A DNA stretch of 64,000 bases from an uncultured Clostridia bacterium (GTDB taxonomy: Bacteria; Bacillota; Clostridia; Oscillospirales; Oscillospiraceae): assembly GCA_937890525.1 (NCBI GenBank), contig CALADI010000022.1, positions 43,865 through 107,864 of the forward strand, in the 5' to 3' direction. Positions 1 through 8,246 of this stretch are shown piece after piece. The notes under the pieces are model-generated. The model saw nothing but the letters and a program-made list of their open reading frames with translations. It had not been told where the DNA came from and did not search any database. The position numbers and the translations under genes were made by a program. Each line of letters opens with the position of its first letter. The first letter of the stretch is position 1.

Positions 1-478
1 TCAGCATCAGGGCAAAGGCCCCCACGAAGGACAGGCTGTCATCCAGCAGGTTGAAGATCCCCGCCAGATAGTCCGTCTCGATGGAATTGGCATCGTTGGT
101 CAGCGCCGAGATGTAGTAGGCGGTATTTTCCCCGGAGAAAGCTGCGATCCCCTTTTCCGAAATCCGCCCGAACACATAGGTCTTATACTGCCCGATGGCT
201 TTGGAGATGAATCTGGGGATGGAGTGGTACAACAGCAGCACATCCAGTCCCATCAGTCCCACGCCAGCCAAGCCGATCCACACCAACTGCCCCAGCTCCA
301 TGGCGTTGTCGCTGCCTGTGGTGACATCCACCAGCATTTGCAGCAGCCACGAAAAGAGCAGATTCACCCCCACCAGCAGGATGGTCTGAACCGCCCCCAG
401 CGCCAGCGGCATCCGGTTGCGGTGGTAGAACTGCCGGGTGAACATCCGGCGCTTTCTACGAGTCTCTCTTTTGCTCAT
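1..478 (-). CDS. ABC exporter, N-terminal membrane domain (partial)
   Basis: The gene runs off the left edge, so only about 159 N-terminal residues are visible. After a basic N-terminus (MSKRETRRKRR) come two hydrophobic stretches (around residues 23-48 and 65-85), then the soluble linker expected of an ABC exporter permease half, with FSGENTAYYISALTNDANSI resembling the intracellular loop of type-1 exporters. Export of a peptide, lipid or drug across the cytoplasmic membrane is the family role. The ATPase domain lies outside the window. The ATG at 478 has GGAGGG eight bases upstream and overlaps the stop of a short HTH-like ORF, suggesting coupled translation. The family call is fairly sure; the substrate is unknown. 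Confidence 0.75.
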   Translation of the reverse strand, partial: MSKRETRRKRRMFTRQFYHRNRMPLALGAVQTILLVGVNLLFSWLLQMLVDVTTGSDNAMELGQLVWIGLAGVGLMGLDVLLLYHSIPRFISKAIGQYKTYVFGRISEKGIAAFSGENTAYYISALTNDANSIETDYLAGIFNLLDDSLSFVGAFALML

Positions 479-567
479 ATCGATCCCTCCAAAATATGGC
501 GGTGCATGGGCGGCAGTCCCCTTCTACGGCACAAAGCCCGGATATTGCGCCCCAGTTCCATCTTCAT
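475..567 (-). pseudogene. Truncated XRE-type regulator remnant
   Basis: A 30-codon ORF starts at ATG 567 behind a good GGAGGTGACGGC site. Its first residues (MKMELGRNIRALCRRRG) match the usual first helix of XRE-family DNA-binding proteins. The expected helix-turn-helix core is missing, and the ORF ends in LPPMHRHILEGSI with a TGA that overlaps the ABC transporter ATG (ATGA). I read it as an internally deleted regulator whose start and stop were kept. It may now act only as a leader ORF for the transporter. Homology is judged from the first 17 residues only. Confidence 0.5.
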
Positions 568-636
568 ACCGCCGTCACCTCCGTGTTTTGTTGTAAAAAT
601 AGTATCACACCGCCATGGGAAAATCCACCCACCATC

Positions 637-737
637 CGTTGGGTTCGCAGGGTTTTTGCCCAACCAACAGTTGGGTTCGCCCCCAAAACAGCGCAAAAAG
701 CCCCCGGGCGTCTCCTCCCGCTCAACCGTAGGTTGAG
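637..737. repeat. Inverted and direct repeats upstream of the ABC operon
   Basis: GTTGGGTTCGC occurs twice (638-648 and 670-680). The second copy forms a hairpin with CCCAAC at 659-664. A separate perfect palindrome, CTCAACC-GTA-GGTTGAG, lies at 721-737. They sit between the minus-strand ABC operon and the start of sigK, so they could be operators or small terminators. No T-run follows them. Confidence 0.45.
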
Positions 738-818
738 CAAAGGCGTGCCCAGCAGCCCATGGGAAGAATAGGGACTTGCTGTCGGCAATAGGATACTCCT
801 GAGGGGGTGAAGCCTATT

Positions 819-1013
819 TTGTCCACAGTTTGGCTGGCGCTGGGGTCGATGCTGTATTCGCTTCAGCTATCGGCGGGCAGTTTTCCCCAGCCCTTGACGA
901 AAGACGAGGAGCGCCGCTATCTGGAGCTGGCCGCCGAGGGCGACCTGAATGCCCGGAATGTGCTCATCGAGCGGAACCTGCGTCTGGTGGCGCACATCAT
1001 GAAGAAGGGGTGA
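819..1013 (+). CDS. sigK: Sigma-K, segment 1 of 3 (pro-sequence and N-terminus)
   Basis: This encodes the N-terminus of the late mother-cell sigma factor. A hydrophobic leader (STVWLALGSMLYSLQL) precedes FPQPLTKDEERRYLELAAEGD, the arrangement seen in Bacillus pro-sigma-K, where the leader keeps the factor membrane-bound until cleavage. The conserved NLRLVAHIMKK follows, and the frame then hits GG-stop because foreign DNA begins within AAGAA at 1002-1006. The rest of the gene is at about 19760 and 37391. I chose TTG 819 because GAGGGGGTGA at 801-810 is spaced correctly for it; GTG 807 is in frame but sits inside that site. Unexcised, the product would be a useless 64-residue peptide. Identity is well supported. 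Confidence 0.9.
   Translation: MSTVWLALGSMLYSLQLSAGSFPQPLTKDEERRYLELAAEGDLNARNVLIERNLRLVAHIMKKG
1002..1006 (+). other. Left attachment core of element 1
   Basis: AAGAA at 1002-1006 recurs at 19760-19764, exactly where sigma-K similarity stops on the left and resumes on the right. Joining the two copies gives ATG AAG AAA TAC TAC, restoring AHIMKKYY in frame. A very short shared core is normal for large serine recombinases. The exact crossover within the five bases cannot be told. Confidence 0.8.
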
Positions 1014-1110
1014 TGCCCGCGGCAACTCCGTGTGGCGGACGGATGGGGCGTACCTGTCTGTGTACTGTGACCACAGAGCGAAAATTTACTGGGATGTGGT
1101 GCTGAACTGA
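1007..1110 (+). other. Alternative C-terminal tail for the element 1 recombinase
   Basis: In the excised circle, the right end (..GTT ATC CCT GCA AGA A) joins base 1007 and the recombinase frame continues for 34 codons to TGA at 1108-1110. The predicted tail contains GNSVWRTDGAYLSVYCDHRA, which has protein-like composition. A hairpin follows 10 bases after the stop. In the integrated form the recombinase instead ends with 11 codons borrowed from sigK. This is inferred from sequence alone. Confidence 0.55.
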
Positions 1111-1120
1111 AAATAAACGA

Positions 1121-1149
1121 CCCCGGCAGGCGAAGGTTGCTTGCCGGGG
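1121..1149 (+). terminator. Hairpin after the recombinase tail
   Basis: CCCCGGCA at 1121-1128 pairs perfectly with TGCCGGGG at 1142-1149 across a 13-base loop. There is no strong T-run. Its position just after the tail stop suggests it ends recombinase transcription on the excised circle. Confidence 0.5.
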
Positions 1150-1995
1150 ATTGTCTATGGGTGGAGGATATTCAACAAGAAGGCTATTCGCAAGTGCTTT
1201 CAGCTTCTTCGATGATTTGATGACAATAGAACCGCCGAATACCGAACTTTACGCTTGCGGTGTGAGAGGTCGGCTAGGGAACTAGCCTCCTACTCGATTT
1301 TGGGGTGTCCCAACCTCTTAAATCGTGAATCGGAAGTTACTCCTAAACTTTGCCCAAAGTTATTGCTTTTATTCGCTTTTATTCGAATTTTTGATTATAA
1401 TAACGATAAGTTTTGTAAGAATTTGCGGACATGACTGCAACATGCACGCTTACTTGCGTATGATCTTTCCGCTTCATAAACTGCTGAAAAAAGTGAGACA
1501 TTTCGATTCGGCGTATCCAGATTCTGTGCGGTGAGGGACACATACCGGGCGTAATGCGAGTGGGTGTGTTTAGAAATCATTCCGAAGGATACGCCGAAAC
1601 CGGCGGATGAAAGGATCAAAAGCGGGAAGTGCATCAGAAAGCTCATAGAGGATAAAAATGAGCCGCCGTTTTGCAGGGACTATGGCTTGAAATGATAGTG
1701 CAAGGATGGTACGGAGGAAACATATGTCAGAAAGACAAGTGAAATCCAAGCAGTGAGCGGCTGATTGCGGCGATGGTTTTGCTGCCGAGCGTGAGGTCAA
1801 TGCCATGGAGTAATTTTGGGAATGTTAAAACTTGGGGGACAATATTATGAAGTTAACTGTTATACAGAAACCCAAGGTTTACTATTCACTTGAGACTCTG
1901 TTAATGATTTTGGATGGGCAATTCTATCCGGTTGTCAGAGCATTTGAGGACAGTATAGAGATTACGCATAGTTTGCAAAGGCGCACTCTACCCAG
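1150..1995. other. Left arm of element 1, no intact gene
   Basis: I see no convincing complete gene in these 846 bases. Short open stretches look protein-like, for example EIIPKDTPKPADERIKSGK near 1570-1625 and MKLTVIQKPKVYYSLETLL from 1847, but they are cut by stops and I cannot assign them. The AT-rich composition and broken frames suggest decayed mobile-element genes. A short repeat GGCTAGGGAACTAGCC lies near 1272-1287. Confidence 0.4.
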
Positions 1996-2200
1996 TTATA
2001 ACTCCGCAGACTTTATGATATCAATTGCTTTCTTTTCCTCATCATCCAGCGCATCATAGGACATCACTTTGTTGTACGCCTTCTTTTCCTCCTGACTGCG
2101 CGCCTGCCTTTCCATGCGGAAATAAGCATAGTAAACCTCCGGCGTGACTTCCACCAGCTTACCCTCCAACTTTGATCATGTACTTTTCCTTATCTGCCAT
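1996..2200 (-). pseudogene. Frameshifted small sigma-70-like factor
   Basis: From ATG 2200 the reading is MADKEKYMIKVGG and then stop. With one extra G removed from GGAGGG it continues KLVEVTPEVYYAYFRMERQA, then SYDALDDEEKKAIDIIKSAEL and stop at 1996-1998. This is the N-terminal pattern of the short sigma-like factors carried by clostridial conjugative transposons, which are normally about 150 residues. The copy is therefore frameshifted and truncated. Its presence suggests the element once received DNA from a conjugative transposon. Confidence 0.65.
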
Positions 2201-2615
2201 TTTGCAGACCTCCTTTTGTAAACTTGATAGCGGTATCAAATTTCAGGAGGAGGGGCCTGGAATTTTCTCTAAAATGCTGATGTTTTTTGACAAATACAGA
2301 AGATTTTTTGAATTTGCTTTCCTTGTGTTGAACGATGCCGTTTTTCTGCAGCGCCCCGGTGGGGCCCGAGTGGCCGAACTCGTCATTGACGCCGATGCGT
2401 CTGACAGGGGTGGGCCGTTTCACGCTCAGCAGGCTGCACACCGCTTCGCCCAGGCCGCCGATGACGGAATGCTCCTCGCAGGTGATGATTTTCCCGCACT
2501 TCTTTGCGGCGGCAAGCACCAGTTCCTCGTCCAGTGGCTTGACCGTGGCCATGTTGATGACCATAGCGTTAATTCCCTGCTGGGCCAGGATTTCGCCCGC
2601 TTTAACCCTGACCAT
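2190..2615 (-). pseudogene. Transketolase C-terminal fragment
   Basis: Residues about 8-90 of this ORF match the C-terminal domain of transketolase, the enzyme moving two-carbon units in the pentose phosphate pathway: ILAQQGINAMVINMATVKPL, EEHSVIGGLGEAV and RIGVNDEFGHSGP are recognisable. The thiamine-binding and pyrimidine domains (over 200 residues) are absent upstream, where the frame overlaps the end of araD. The C-terminal end is replaced by unrelated residues. It is the remains of a tkt-like gene that once followed araD. It is not expected to be active. Confidence 0.8.
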
Positions 2616-3294
2616 AATAGGCGTTCTTACCGTGTTTACGCAGATAGTGCTTATCCAGTAGCTCCTGCTGCATGGACGGGATATCAGAAGTCAAAGCCTC
2701 AGTGTGGAATGCCATAAATGCCAATTCCTCCAGCACCACCGCGTTGTGGACGGCATTGTGGGGATCGGTACCCCAGGTGAAAGGCCCGTGGCTGTGAACC
2801 AAAACTGCGGGAATATCGTCAGGAGACTTTCCCTGGAAAGTCTCAATAATGACATTTCCGGTCTCCAGCTCATATTCCCCGGCGATTTCCGACCGGGTCA
2901 TCTTCCGGGTACAGGGAATCTCGCCGTAAAAGTAATCGCCGTGGGTTGTACCGTAGGCGGGAATGCTCTTTCCTGCCTGCGCCCAGGAAGTGGCCCATCG
3001 GGAATGGGTATGAACAACGCCGCCGATATTGGGGAAGGCGTTGTACAGCGCCACATGGGTAGCGGTGTCGGATGAGGGTTTCCATTTCCCCTCCACTTTT
3101 TCGCCGGTTGCTAGGAATACAACTACCATATCCTCTGGTGTCATGGTGTCATACTCCACACCACTGGGCTTAATCACCATCATACCCCGCTCCCGATCCA
3201 CCCCGGACACATTCCCCCAGGTGAAGGTCACAAGGCCGTGCTTGGGAAGCTCCAGGTTGGCTTCGCAGACTTTTTCCTTTAATTCTTCCAGCAT
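2602..3294 (-). CDS. araD: L-ribulose-5-phosphate 4-epimerase
   Basis: This class II aldolase-fold, zinc-dependent enzyme turns L-ribulose 5-phosphate into D-xylulose 5-phosphate, the last step of L-arabinose breakdown before the pentose phosphate pathway. The 230-residue length is normal. Visible marks are TWGNVSG (residues 25-31), KPSGV (42-46), the zinc ligands in HTHSRW (His95, His97), the later HSHGPFTWG histidine, and the C-terminal HYLRKHG..AYYGQG typical of AraD. ATG 3294 has a good GGAGGA site. It lies 8 bases after the FGGY kinase stop, at the end of a seven-gene-plus operon. A transketolase remnant follows. The assignment is firm. Confidence 0.93.
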   Translation of the reverse strand: MLEELKEKVCEANLELPKHGLVTFTWGNVSGVDRERGMMVIKPSGVEYDTMTPEDMVVVFLATGEKVEGKWKPSSDTATHVALYNAFPNIGGVVHTHSRWATSWAQAGKSIPAYGTTHGDYFYGEIPCTRKMTRSEIAGEYELETGNVIIETFQGKSPDDIPAVLVHSHGPFTWGTDPHNAVHNAVVLEELAFMAFHTEALTSDIPSMQQELLDKHYLRKHGKNAYYGQG

Positions 3295-3302
3295 AAATCC
3301 TC

Positions 3303-4832
3303 CTACAGTGCTTCCACCGCTTTGCGTTCCACATCCAGCAACGTTGTGTAGCTTTGTATATACTTGTTAAAGCCCTCCACATCAGCCGGATCGGGCACCA
3401 GCGTGGTGTCCTTGGTATCGACAAAAACATGGGCGCTCAGGTAGTCTTCCAGGTGCTCCCCTTCGACCTTGTTCGCCATGTATGCCGCCAGCAGCGCCAT
3501 TCCAAACGGCCCGCCTTCTCCCGCTGTCTCCATACATGTGGCCGGGGCATTGCAGGCAGCAGCCAGATACTTCTGGCCCACTACGGGGGTCTTGAACAGG
3601 CCGCCATGGCCGGTTAGGGTATCGATGGCGACATTTTCCTTTGCCAGAATGTCCATTCCGATTTTCAAAGTGGACATGGTGGAGTACAGGGTAGCCCGGA
3701 AGAAGTTGGATAATGTAAACTTAGAATCAGGGCGACGGACAACCATGGGACGGCCCTCGTCCAGGTGGGTCACGCCTTCTCCTGCCAGGTAGTTGCACAC
3801 CAGCACCCCGCCACAGTCGGGATCTCCCTCCAAGCTCTTTTCATAGAGTTTGGTGTAGACCTCCCCATTGCAGGGTTCCGCACCGAACAGATTTGCTGTC
3901 TCCTTCAAAACAGAAACCCAGGCATTGGAATCATTGGTGCAGTTATTGCAGTGGACCATTGCTACGGGCTTGCCTGTAGGGGTGGTCACCTGGTCGATTT
4001 CCTCGTAGACCTTCTGCAAGGGGCGCTCCAGCACCACCATGGAGAAGATGGAAGTTCCCGCAGACACATTGCCCGTCCGAGGCGCTACCGCATTGGTTGC
4101 GGTCATGCCAGTGCCTGCGTCGCCTTCGGCAGGAGCAAAGGGAATGCCGGGAAGAAGCAGGCCATCCAGCAGGTCGGTGCCGCTTTCCGTCAGGTGTCCG
4201 GCGTTCTCACCGGCCAGCAGCACCTTCGGAAGAATGTCCGCCAGCTTCCAGGGGAGGTCCCTGGAAGCTACCAGTGCATCAAATTTGGCAAGCATGGCTT
4301 CATCATAGCACAGCTTCTCCGAATCGATGGGAAACATGCCGGAAGCCTCGCCGATGCCGACGGCGTTGACGCCGGTGAGCATATAGTGGACATAGCCTGC
4401 AAGAGTTGTGATGTGGGCGATTTGGGAAACATGCTCTTCGCCGTTTAAGACAGCCTGATGCAGATGGGCAATGCTCCAGCGCTGGGGAATGTTGAAGTCG
4501 AACAGTTCCGTGAGCTCCGCAGCGGCCTGGGAAGTGATGGTATTCTGCCAGGTGCGGAAGGGAGTAAGCAGATTCCATTCCTTGTCAAAGGCCAGATAGC
4601 CGTGCATCATACCGGAAATGCCCATGGCTGCGATGTTTTTCCTGTTTTCGATGCCGGACAGGGCCGTTTTCAGCCCTATCCAAACCTCATTCAGGTCATA
4701 AGTCCAGATTCCGTTTTCGTAAGTGCTAGCCCAGGTATAATCATCGCTAGAAACGGGATTGTGTTTTTCATCAATGGCAACCGCCTTGATTCGTGTGGAG
4801 CCAAACTCGACACCTAAGTACGTCTTTTCCAT
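3303..4832 (-). CDS. FGGY-family sugar kinase (ribulokinase-like)
   Basis: This 509-residue FGGY kinase would phosphorylate a ketopentose using ATP. The N-terminal actin-like fold begins with VEFGSTRIKAVAID, the phosphate-binding loop, and later come GMMHGYLAF, GDAGTGMT and the C-terminal GHGGLFKTPVVGQ nucleotide-binding stretch. Flanked by araD and a fucose/arabinose-type isomerase, it most likely makes L-ribulose 5-phosphate, so a role as L-ribulokinase is inferred. It is shorter than classical AraB (about 560) and belongs to a divergent FGGY branch; xylulokinase or fuculokinase activity cannot be excluded. The start is ATG 4832, five bases after the isomerase stop. The frame is intact. Confidence 0.82.
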   Translation of the reverse strand: MEKTYLGVEFGSTRIKAVAIDEKHNPVSSDDYTWASTYENGIWTYDLNEVWIGLKTALSGIENRKNIAAMGISGMMHGYLAFDKEWNLLTPFRTWQNTITSQAAAELTELFDFNIPQRWSIAHLHQAVLNGEEHVSQIAHITTLAGYVHYMLTGVNAVGIGEASGMFPIDSEKLCYDEAMLAKFDALVASRDLPWKLADILPKVLLAGENAGHLTESGTDLLDGLLLPGIPFAPAEGDAGTGMTATNAVAPRTGNVSAGTSIFSMVVLERPLQKVYEEIDQVTTPTGKPVAMVHCNNCTNDSNAWVSVLKETANLFGAEPCNGEVYTKLYEKSLEGDPDCGGVLVCNYLAGEGVTHLDEGRPMVVRRPDSKFTLSNFFRATLYSTMSTLKIGMDILAKENVAIDTLTGHGGLFKTPVVGQKYLAAACNAPATCMETAGEGGPFGMALLAAYMANKVEGEHLEDYLSAHVFVDTKDTTLVPDPADVEGFNKYIQSYTTLLDVERKAVEAL

Positions 4833-4837
4833 AGCGG

Positions 4838-6307
4838 TCAGCCCCAGGGATTCTCAGTGGGATATGGTATGGTTTTCGGCTGGTTGTAGGCGATATCGGA
4901 GACCCCGAAGTATTTCAGCACCTCGAATAATGCCTTGCCGCAGTGGGCGAAGGCCACCGCACCATGGTGGGGATATCGCTTCTGGATCAGCACATGGCGG
5001 TAAAACCTTCCCATTTCGGGGATGGCGAATACACCGATGCCACCAAAGCTGCGGGTGGCCACGGGCAGCACCTCGCCCTCGGCAACGTAAGAGCGGAGGT
5101 TGCCCTCGCTGTCGCACTGAAGCCGGTAGAAGGTGACGTTGGAGGCCGCAATATCGCCCTCCAGAGTTCCCCTGGTGAAGTCAGGCTCGCTGCCTGTGGG
5201 CTCCAGCAACCGGTGCTGGATCAGCTGGTATTTCACGCCGCAGCCGCCGCACATCTTGCAGCTGGGGGTATTGCCGCAGTGGAAGCCCATGAAGGTGTCC
5301 TTGATGTCGTAGTCGAACTTGCCCGCAATGTCCTCGTCATAGAGGTACTTGGGCACGGAGTTGTTGATATCCAGAAGTGTCACCGCATCGCCGGTGATGC
5401 AGGCGCCGATGTACTCGGAAAGCGCGCCGTAGATATCCACTTCGCAGGCCACGGGAATACCCCGGGAGGCCAGACGGGAGTTGACGTAGCAGGGTTCAAA
5501 GCCGAACTGCTCCGGGAAAGCGGGCCAGCACTTGTCGGCAAAGGCCACATACTGCCGGGCGCCCTTGTGCGCTTCCGCCCAATCCAGCAGGGTCAGTTCA
5601 AACTGGGCCATGCGCTCCAGCAGGTCAGGATAGATCTTGCCGTCCATCTCCCGCTGCATATCGGCAACAACCTCGGGAATCCGTGCGTCGCCTGCGTGAG
5701 CCTTGTAGGAAACCAACAGATCCAGCTCGGAGTTTTCTTCAATCTCCACGCCCAGCTCGTACAAACCCTTGATGGGGGCATTGCAGGCGAAGAAGTCCTG
5801 GGGACGAGGGCCAAAGGTGATGATCTTCAGATTTTTCACACCGATGATGGCCCGGGCGATAGGAATGAATTCCCGGATCATCTCCGCGCATTCTTCGGCG
5901 GTGCCCACGGGGTACTCGGGGATGTAGGCTCTCAGGTGCCGCATACCCAGATTGTAGGAGCAGTTCAGCATACCGCAGTAGGCGTCGCCGCGGCCGTTGA
6001 TCAGGTCGCCATCACCCTCGGCAGCAGCAATGCACATGGCGGGACCGTGGAATTTCTTGACCAGCAGCGTCTCAGGGGTTTCGGGGCCGAAGTTGCCCAG
6101 GAACACCACCAGGGCGTTGACGCCGTTGGCTTTCACGTCCGCCAAGGCAGCCAGGGCGTCCTTCTCATTCTCCACGGTGATGGGGCACTCGTAGATTCCC
6201 TCGCCGTAGGCGGCCACAATGTTCTTGCGACGCTGGGTGGACAAGGCGATGGGGAAGCAGTCCCGGGATACAGCTATGATGCCAAGCTTTACTTCAGGAA
6301 TGTTCAT
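4838..6307 (-). CDS. L-fucose/L-arabinose isomerase family protein
   Basis: This 489-residue protein has the FucI/AraA-type fold: an N-terminal Rossmann-like part (VKLGIIAVSRDCFP, then VVFLGNFGPETPE) and a C-terminal half with the metal site. It should interconvert an aldose and ketose in the cytoplasm. Because the next genes are an FGGY kinase and araD, L-arabinose to L-ribulose is the most likely reaction, but the sequence resembles uncharacterised fucose-isomerase-like proteins more than classical AraA. The cysteine-rich HCGNTPSCKMCGGCG (about residues 345-360) is a notable feature. The start is ATG 6307 behind GGAGATTACTGAA. It is intact and in an operon with its neighbours. Confidence 0.83.
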   Translation of the reverse strand: MNIPEVKLGIIAVSRDCFPIALSTQRRKNIVAAYGEGIYECPITVENEKDALAALADVKANGVNALVVFLGNFGPETPETLLVKKFHGPAMCIAAAEGDGDLINGRGDAYCGMLNCSYNLGMRHLRAYIPEYPVGTAEECAEMIREFIPIARAIIGVKNLKIITFGPRPQDFFACNAPIKGLYELGVEIEENSELDLLVSYKAHAGDARIPEVVADMQREMDGKIYPDLLERMAQFELTLLDWAEAHKGARQYVAFADKCWPAFPEQFGFEPCYVNSRLASRGIPVACEVDIYGALSEYIGACITGDAVTLLDINNSVPKYLYDEDIAGKFDYDIKDTFMGFHCGNTPSCKMCGGCGVKYQLIQHRLLEPTGSEPDFTRGTLEGDIAASNVTFYRLQCDSEGNLRSYVAEGEVLPVATRSFGGIGVFAIPEMGRFYRHVLIQKRYPHHGAVAFAHCGKALFEVLKYFGVSDIAYNQPKTIPYPTENPWG

Positions 6308-6321
6308 TTCAGTAATCTCCT

Positions 6322-6960
6322 TTAAATCAGATTTGCAATGTCAATATTTTCACCGACCAGGCCGATGTATGCTCCCTGCTGTGCCTCACTGGAATCGGGA
6401 TGGGCCAACAGCCACTTGTTGCGCGCCCAGAGCCGTTTGTCCTCGGAGGATTTATTGGAAATAGCGGGCTTGTCCGTATTGGTTCTCTGGGGCAGCGCCA
6501 CCAGCACCCGGAATCCCTTACTTGCATCGCAATGGCAGGGGGCGTAGTGCAGGGTGGTGGCATAGATCTCCACCAGAGTCCCCGCAGGGACCTTGAACGC
6601 CTTGACCTTAGCAGTATTCAAAACACCGCTTTCAATCTCGTCCTGCTTTGCAAGGAGGAGGATAAAGTCCTCAGTACCGAGATTAAACTCGCTGTCCCGG
6701 TGGTACTCCAGGCAGTTCAGCCTGGTGTTGTGACCGTTGCACCAGCCCAGCTGGACGGGCATTCCGCCGTAGCAATGCTCGCTGATTTCCACCATGGCGG
6801 GCAGCTCCTGCAGCGGCTCATACTCGGGGACATAATCCACCCCGGCTCCCTGGGGCGCGTCCTTCAAAACGTCCAAGATTTCCTGAACGGTTTCCTCCAT
6901 GCCGTCCACCACCTGGCCGTAGGGCTTGAATTCCGGGTCAAACACAGAATAGATTTTCAT
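6322..6960 (-). CDS. DUF4867-like cupin protein of sugar operons
   Basis: A cytosolic protein of about 212 residues that I place in the DUF4867 family, found beside sugar catabolism genes in gut Firmicutes. Central stretches such as LNCLEYHRDSEFNLGTED and VPAGTLVEIYATTLHYAP look like a cupin barrel with histidine, glutamate and tyrosine ligands (HRDSE, then HYAPCH). Sugar isomerase, mutarotase or lyase activity would fit, but none can be claimed. I start it at ATG 6960 because AAAGGAGTG lies at proper spacing; GTG 6969 overlaps that site. It sits between the xylulokinase pseudogene, whose end it overlaps slightly in the upstream region, and the isomerase. Confidence 0.7.
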   Translation of the reverse strand: MKIYSVFDPEFKPYGQVVDGMEETVQEILDVLKDAPQGAGVDYVPEYEPLQELPAMVEISEHCYGGMPVQLGWCNGHNTRLNCLEYHRDSEFNLGTEDFILLLAKQDEIESGVLNTAKVKAFKVPAGTLVEIYATTLHYAPCHCDASKGFRVLVALPQRTNTDKPAISNKSSEDKRLWARNKWLLAHPDSSEAQQGAYIGLVGENIDIANLI

Positions 6961-6965
6961 GGGTT

Positions 6966-7922
6966 TCACTCCTTTGCAAATTCCGCGAACAATTCCTTGC
7001 AGGCGGGATAAATTTTCTTAAACTGCTGATAACACATCTCGTACTTGGCTGCCAGTTCCGGCTCGGGGCGCACGGTGGAAGCCACATGGACAGTGCTTGC
7101 GCAGGCGGCTTTTACACTTTCGTATTCCCCGCAGGCCACCATGTCCAGCATCGCACCGCCCATGCCGGGACCCTGCTCGGATTCCAGGCACTGCAACTCG
7201 ATGTTCAAGACGTTCGCCATGATCTTTTTCCACAGCGGGCTCTTGGCACCGCCGCCGCAGATTTTGGAGGTGTTGATTTCGATGCCCAGGCTCCGGGCTG
7301 CCTCCACGCTGTCCCGGATGGCGAAGGCCACACCCTCCAAAACTGCCTGGGTCAGATCATCCCGGGATGTATCCATAGTCATGCCGATGAAGGTTCCTCT
7401 CGCATTGGTAGTCGCAGCTGTGGACGCCGGTCAGAATGTAGTTTGCATAATCATTCGGCAGCATGATTTTGGCGATCTTTGCAAAGTTTTCGGTTCCCTC
7501 TCCCGCAGCCAGAGAATCTTGGGTGCGGTGAACCCGGCGAAGGCGATGTTGGCAGTCAGTTCAGACAGCTTCTCCTTGCCGATTTCGTTATTTAAGTAAT
7601 CCACCTGTTTGACGGTGCGGCCGTCGTTCCAGAGGATGGCGGGGCGGATGACATTGTCCTGTTCGTCCAGCACCACCAAACCATGCATCTGGCCGCCGCG
7701 GCCGATGCCCCCCACCTGGGCGGCGTCGAAACCGCTGAGCAGTTCCGGAATTCCTTCCAAAATTGCCTTTCGCCAGTCCTCGGGATTCTGCTGGCTCCAC
7801 CCCGGCTGGGGGAATTCCAAGGGGTATTCCTTTGTGACCGTATTTTCGATTTTTCCAGCGGCATCCATCAGCAAAAGCTTTACCGCCAAAGTTCCCAGGT
7901 CAATACCGATATCGTGTTTCAT
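6966..7922 (-). pseudogene. xylB: Xylulokinase, frameshifted and internally deleted
   Basis: From ATG 7922 the frame reads HDIGIDLGTLAVKLLLMDA, the FGGY phosphate loop, then GWSQQNPEDW and RGGQMHGLVVLD, typical of XylB. Near 7500 a single missing base shifts the frame; in the other frame it continues ENFAKIAKIMLPNDYANYIL. At about 7400 the expected middle, roughly 180 residues, is missing: SCDYQ joins directly to ARGTFIGMTMD. The C-terminus (LTQAVLEGVAFAIRDSVE, GGGAKSPLWKKIMA) is well kept. Two independent lesions make D-xylulose phosphorylation by this copy very unlikely. Its presence implies an ancestral xylose/arabinose cluster. Confidence 0.9.
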
Positions 7923-8233
7923 ATCAGCCCCATCCCTTCTCTAATACCCAAACGCAAAACTGATTTGTCTGCTTGGTTGCTGGCTACAGAATAACCCATA
8001 GAAGCCAGACTTACCGTTCTTTTTCTTTGTACAATGTTTTCAACTGACCAGAACAAGAGAAGAATTGCGCAGAGGGCGTACGAAAATGTTTCAACCCAAA
8101 TATAGCTGATGGTGATTGCCGACTGTGTTACCGCACTCTGCACAGTTTCTCCAACAATTGCGCTTTGATCATAACCAGAGGCCTTCAGGATAGCGCGAAT
8201 AATCGCATTGCAGATTGGTGTTGCCGCCACCAT
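7919..8233 (-). pseudogene. C-terminal fragment of a GPH-type sugar transporter
   Basis: The 104-residue ORF contains only a terminal membrane helix (about residues 48-65, FSYALCAILLLFWSVENIVQ) preceded by residues resembling the last loops of GPH/MFS sodium-sugar symporters, then an unrelated hydrophilic tail. Intact relatives in this window have about 490-500 residues. The N-terminal ten or more helices are gone, and the ORF begins at an internal methionine. I interpret it as a deletion remnant of a transporter that once belonged to this operon. A distinct small membrane protein is possible but less likely. Confidence 0.5.
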
Positions 8234-8246
8234 GAGAGAGCTATTC

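Noticed and set aside
4943..6325. Long plus-strand ORF (460 codons) opposite the isomerase gene
   Set aside because: It is antisense to an intact enzyme, has no ribosome site and reads as GC-driven shadow sequence.
7383..7430. Two separate genes for the kinase halves at 6966 and 7431
   Set aside because: Each half has only part of the FGGY fold and the shifted frame bridges them, so it is one broken xylB.
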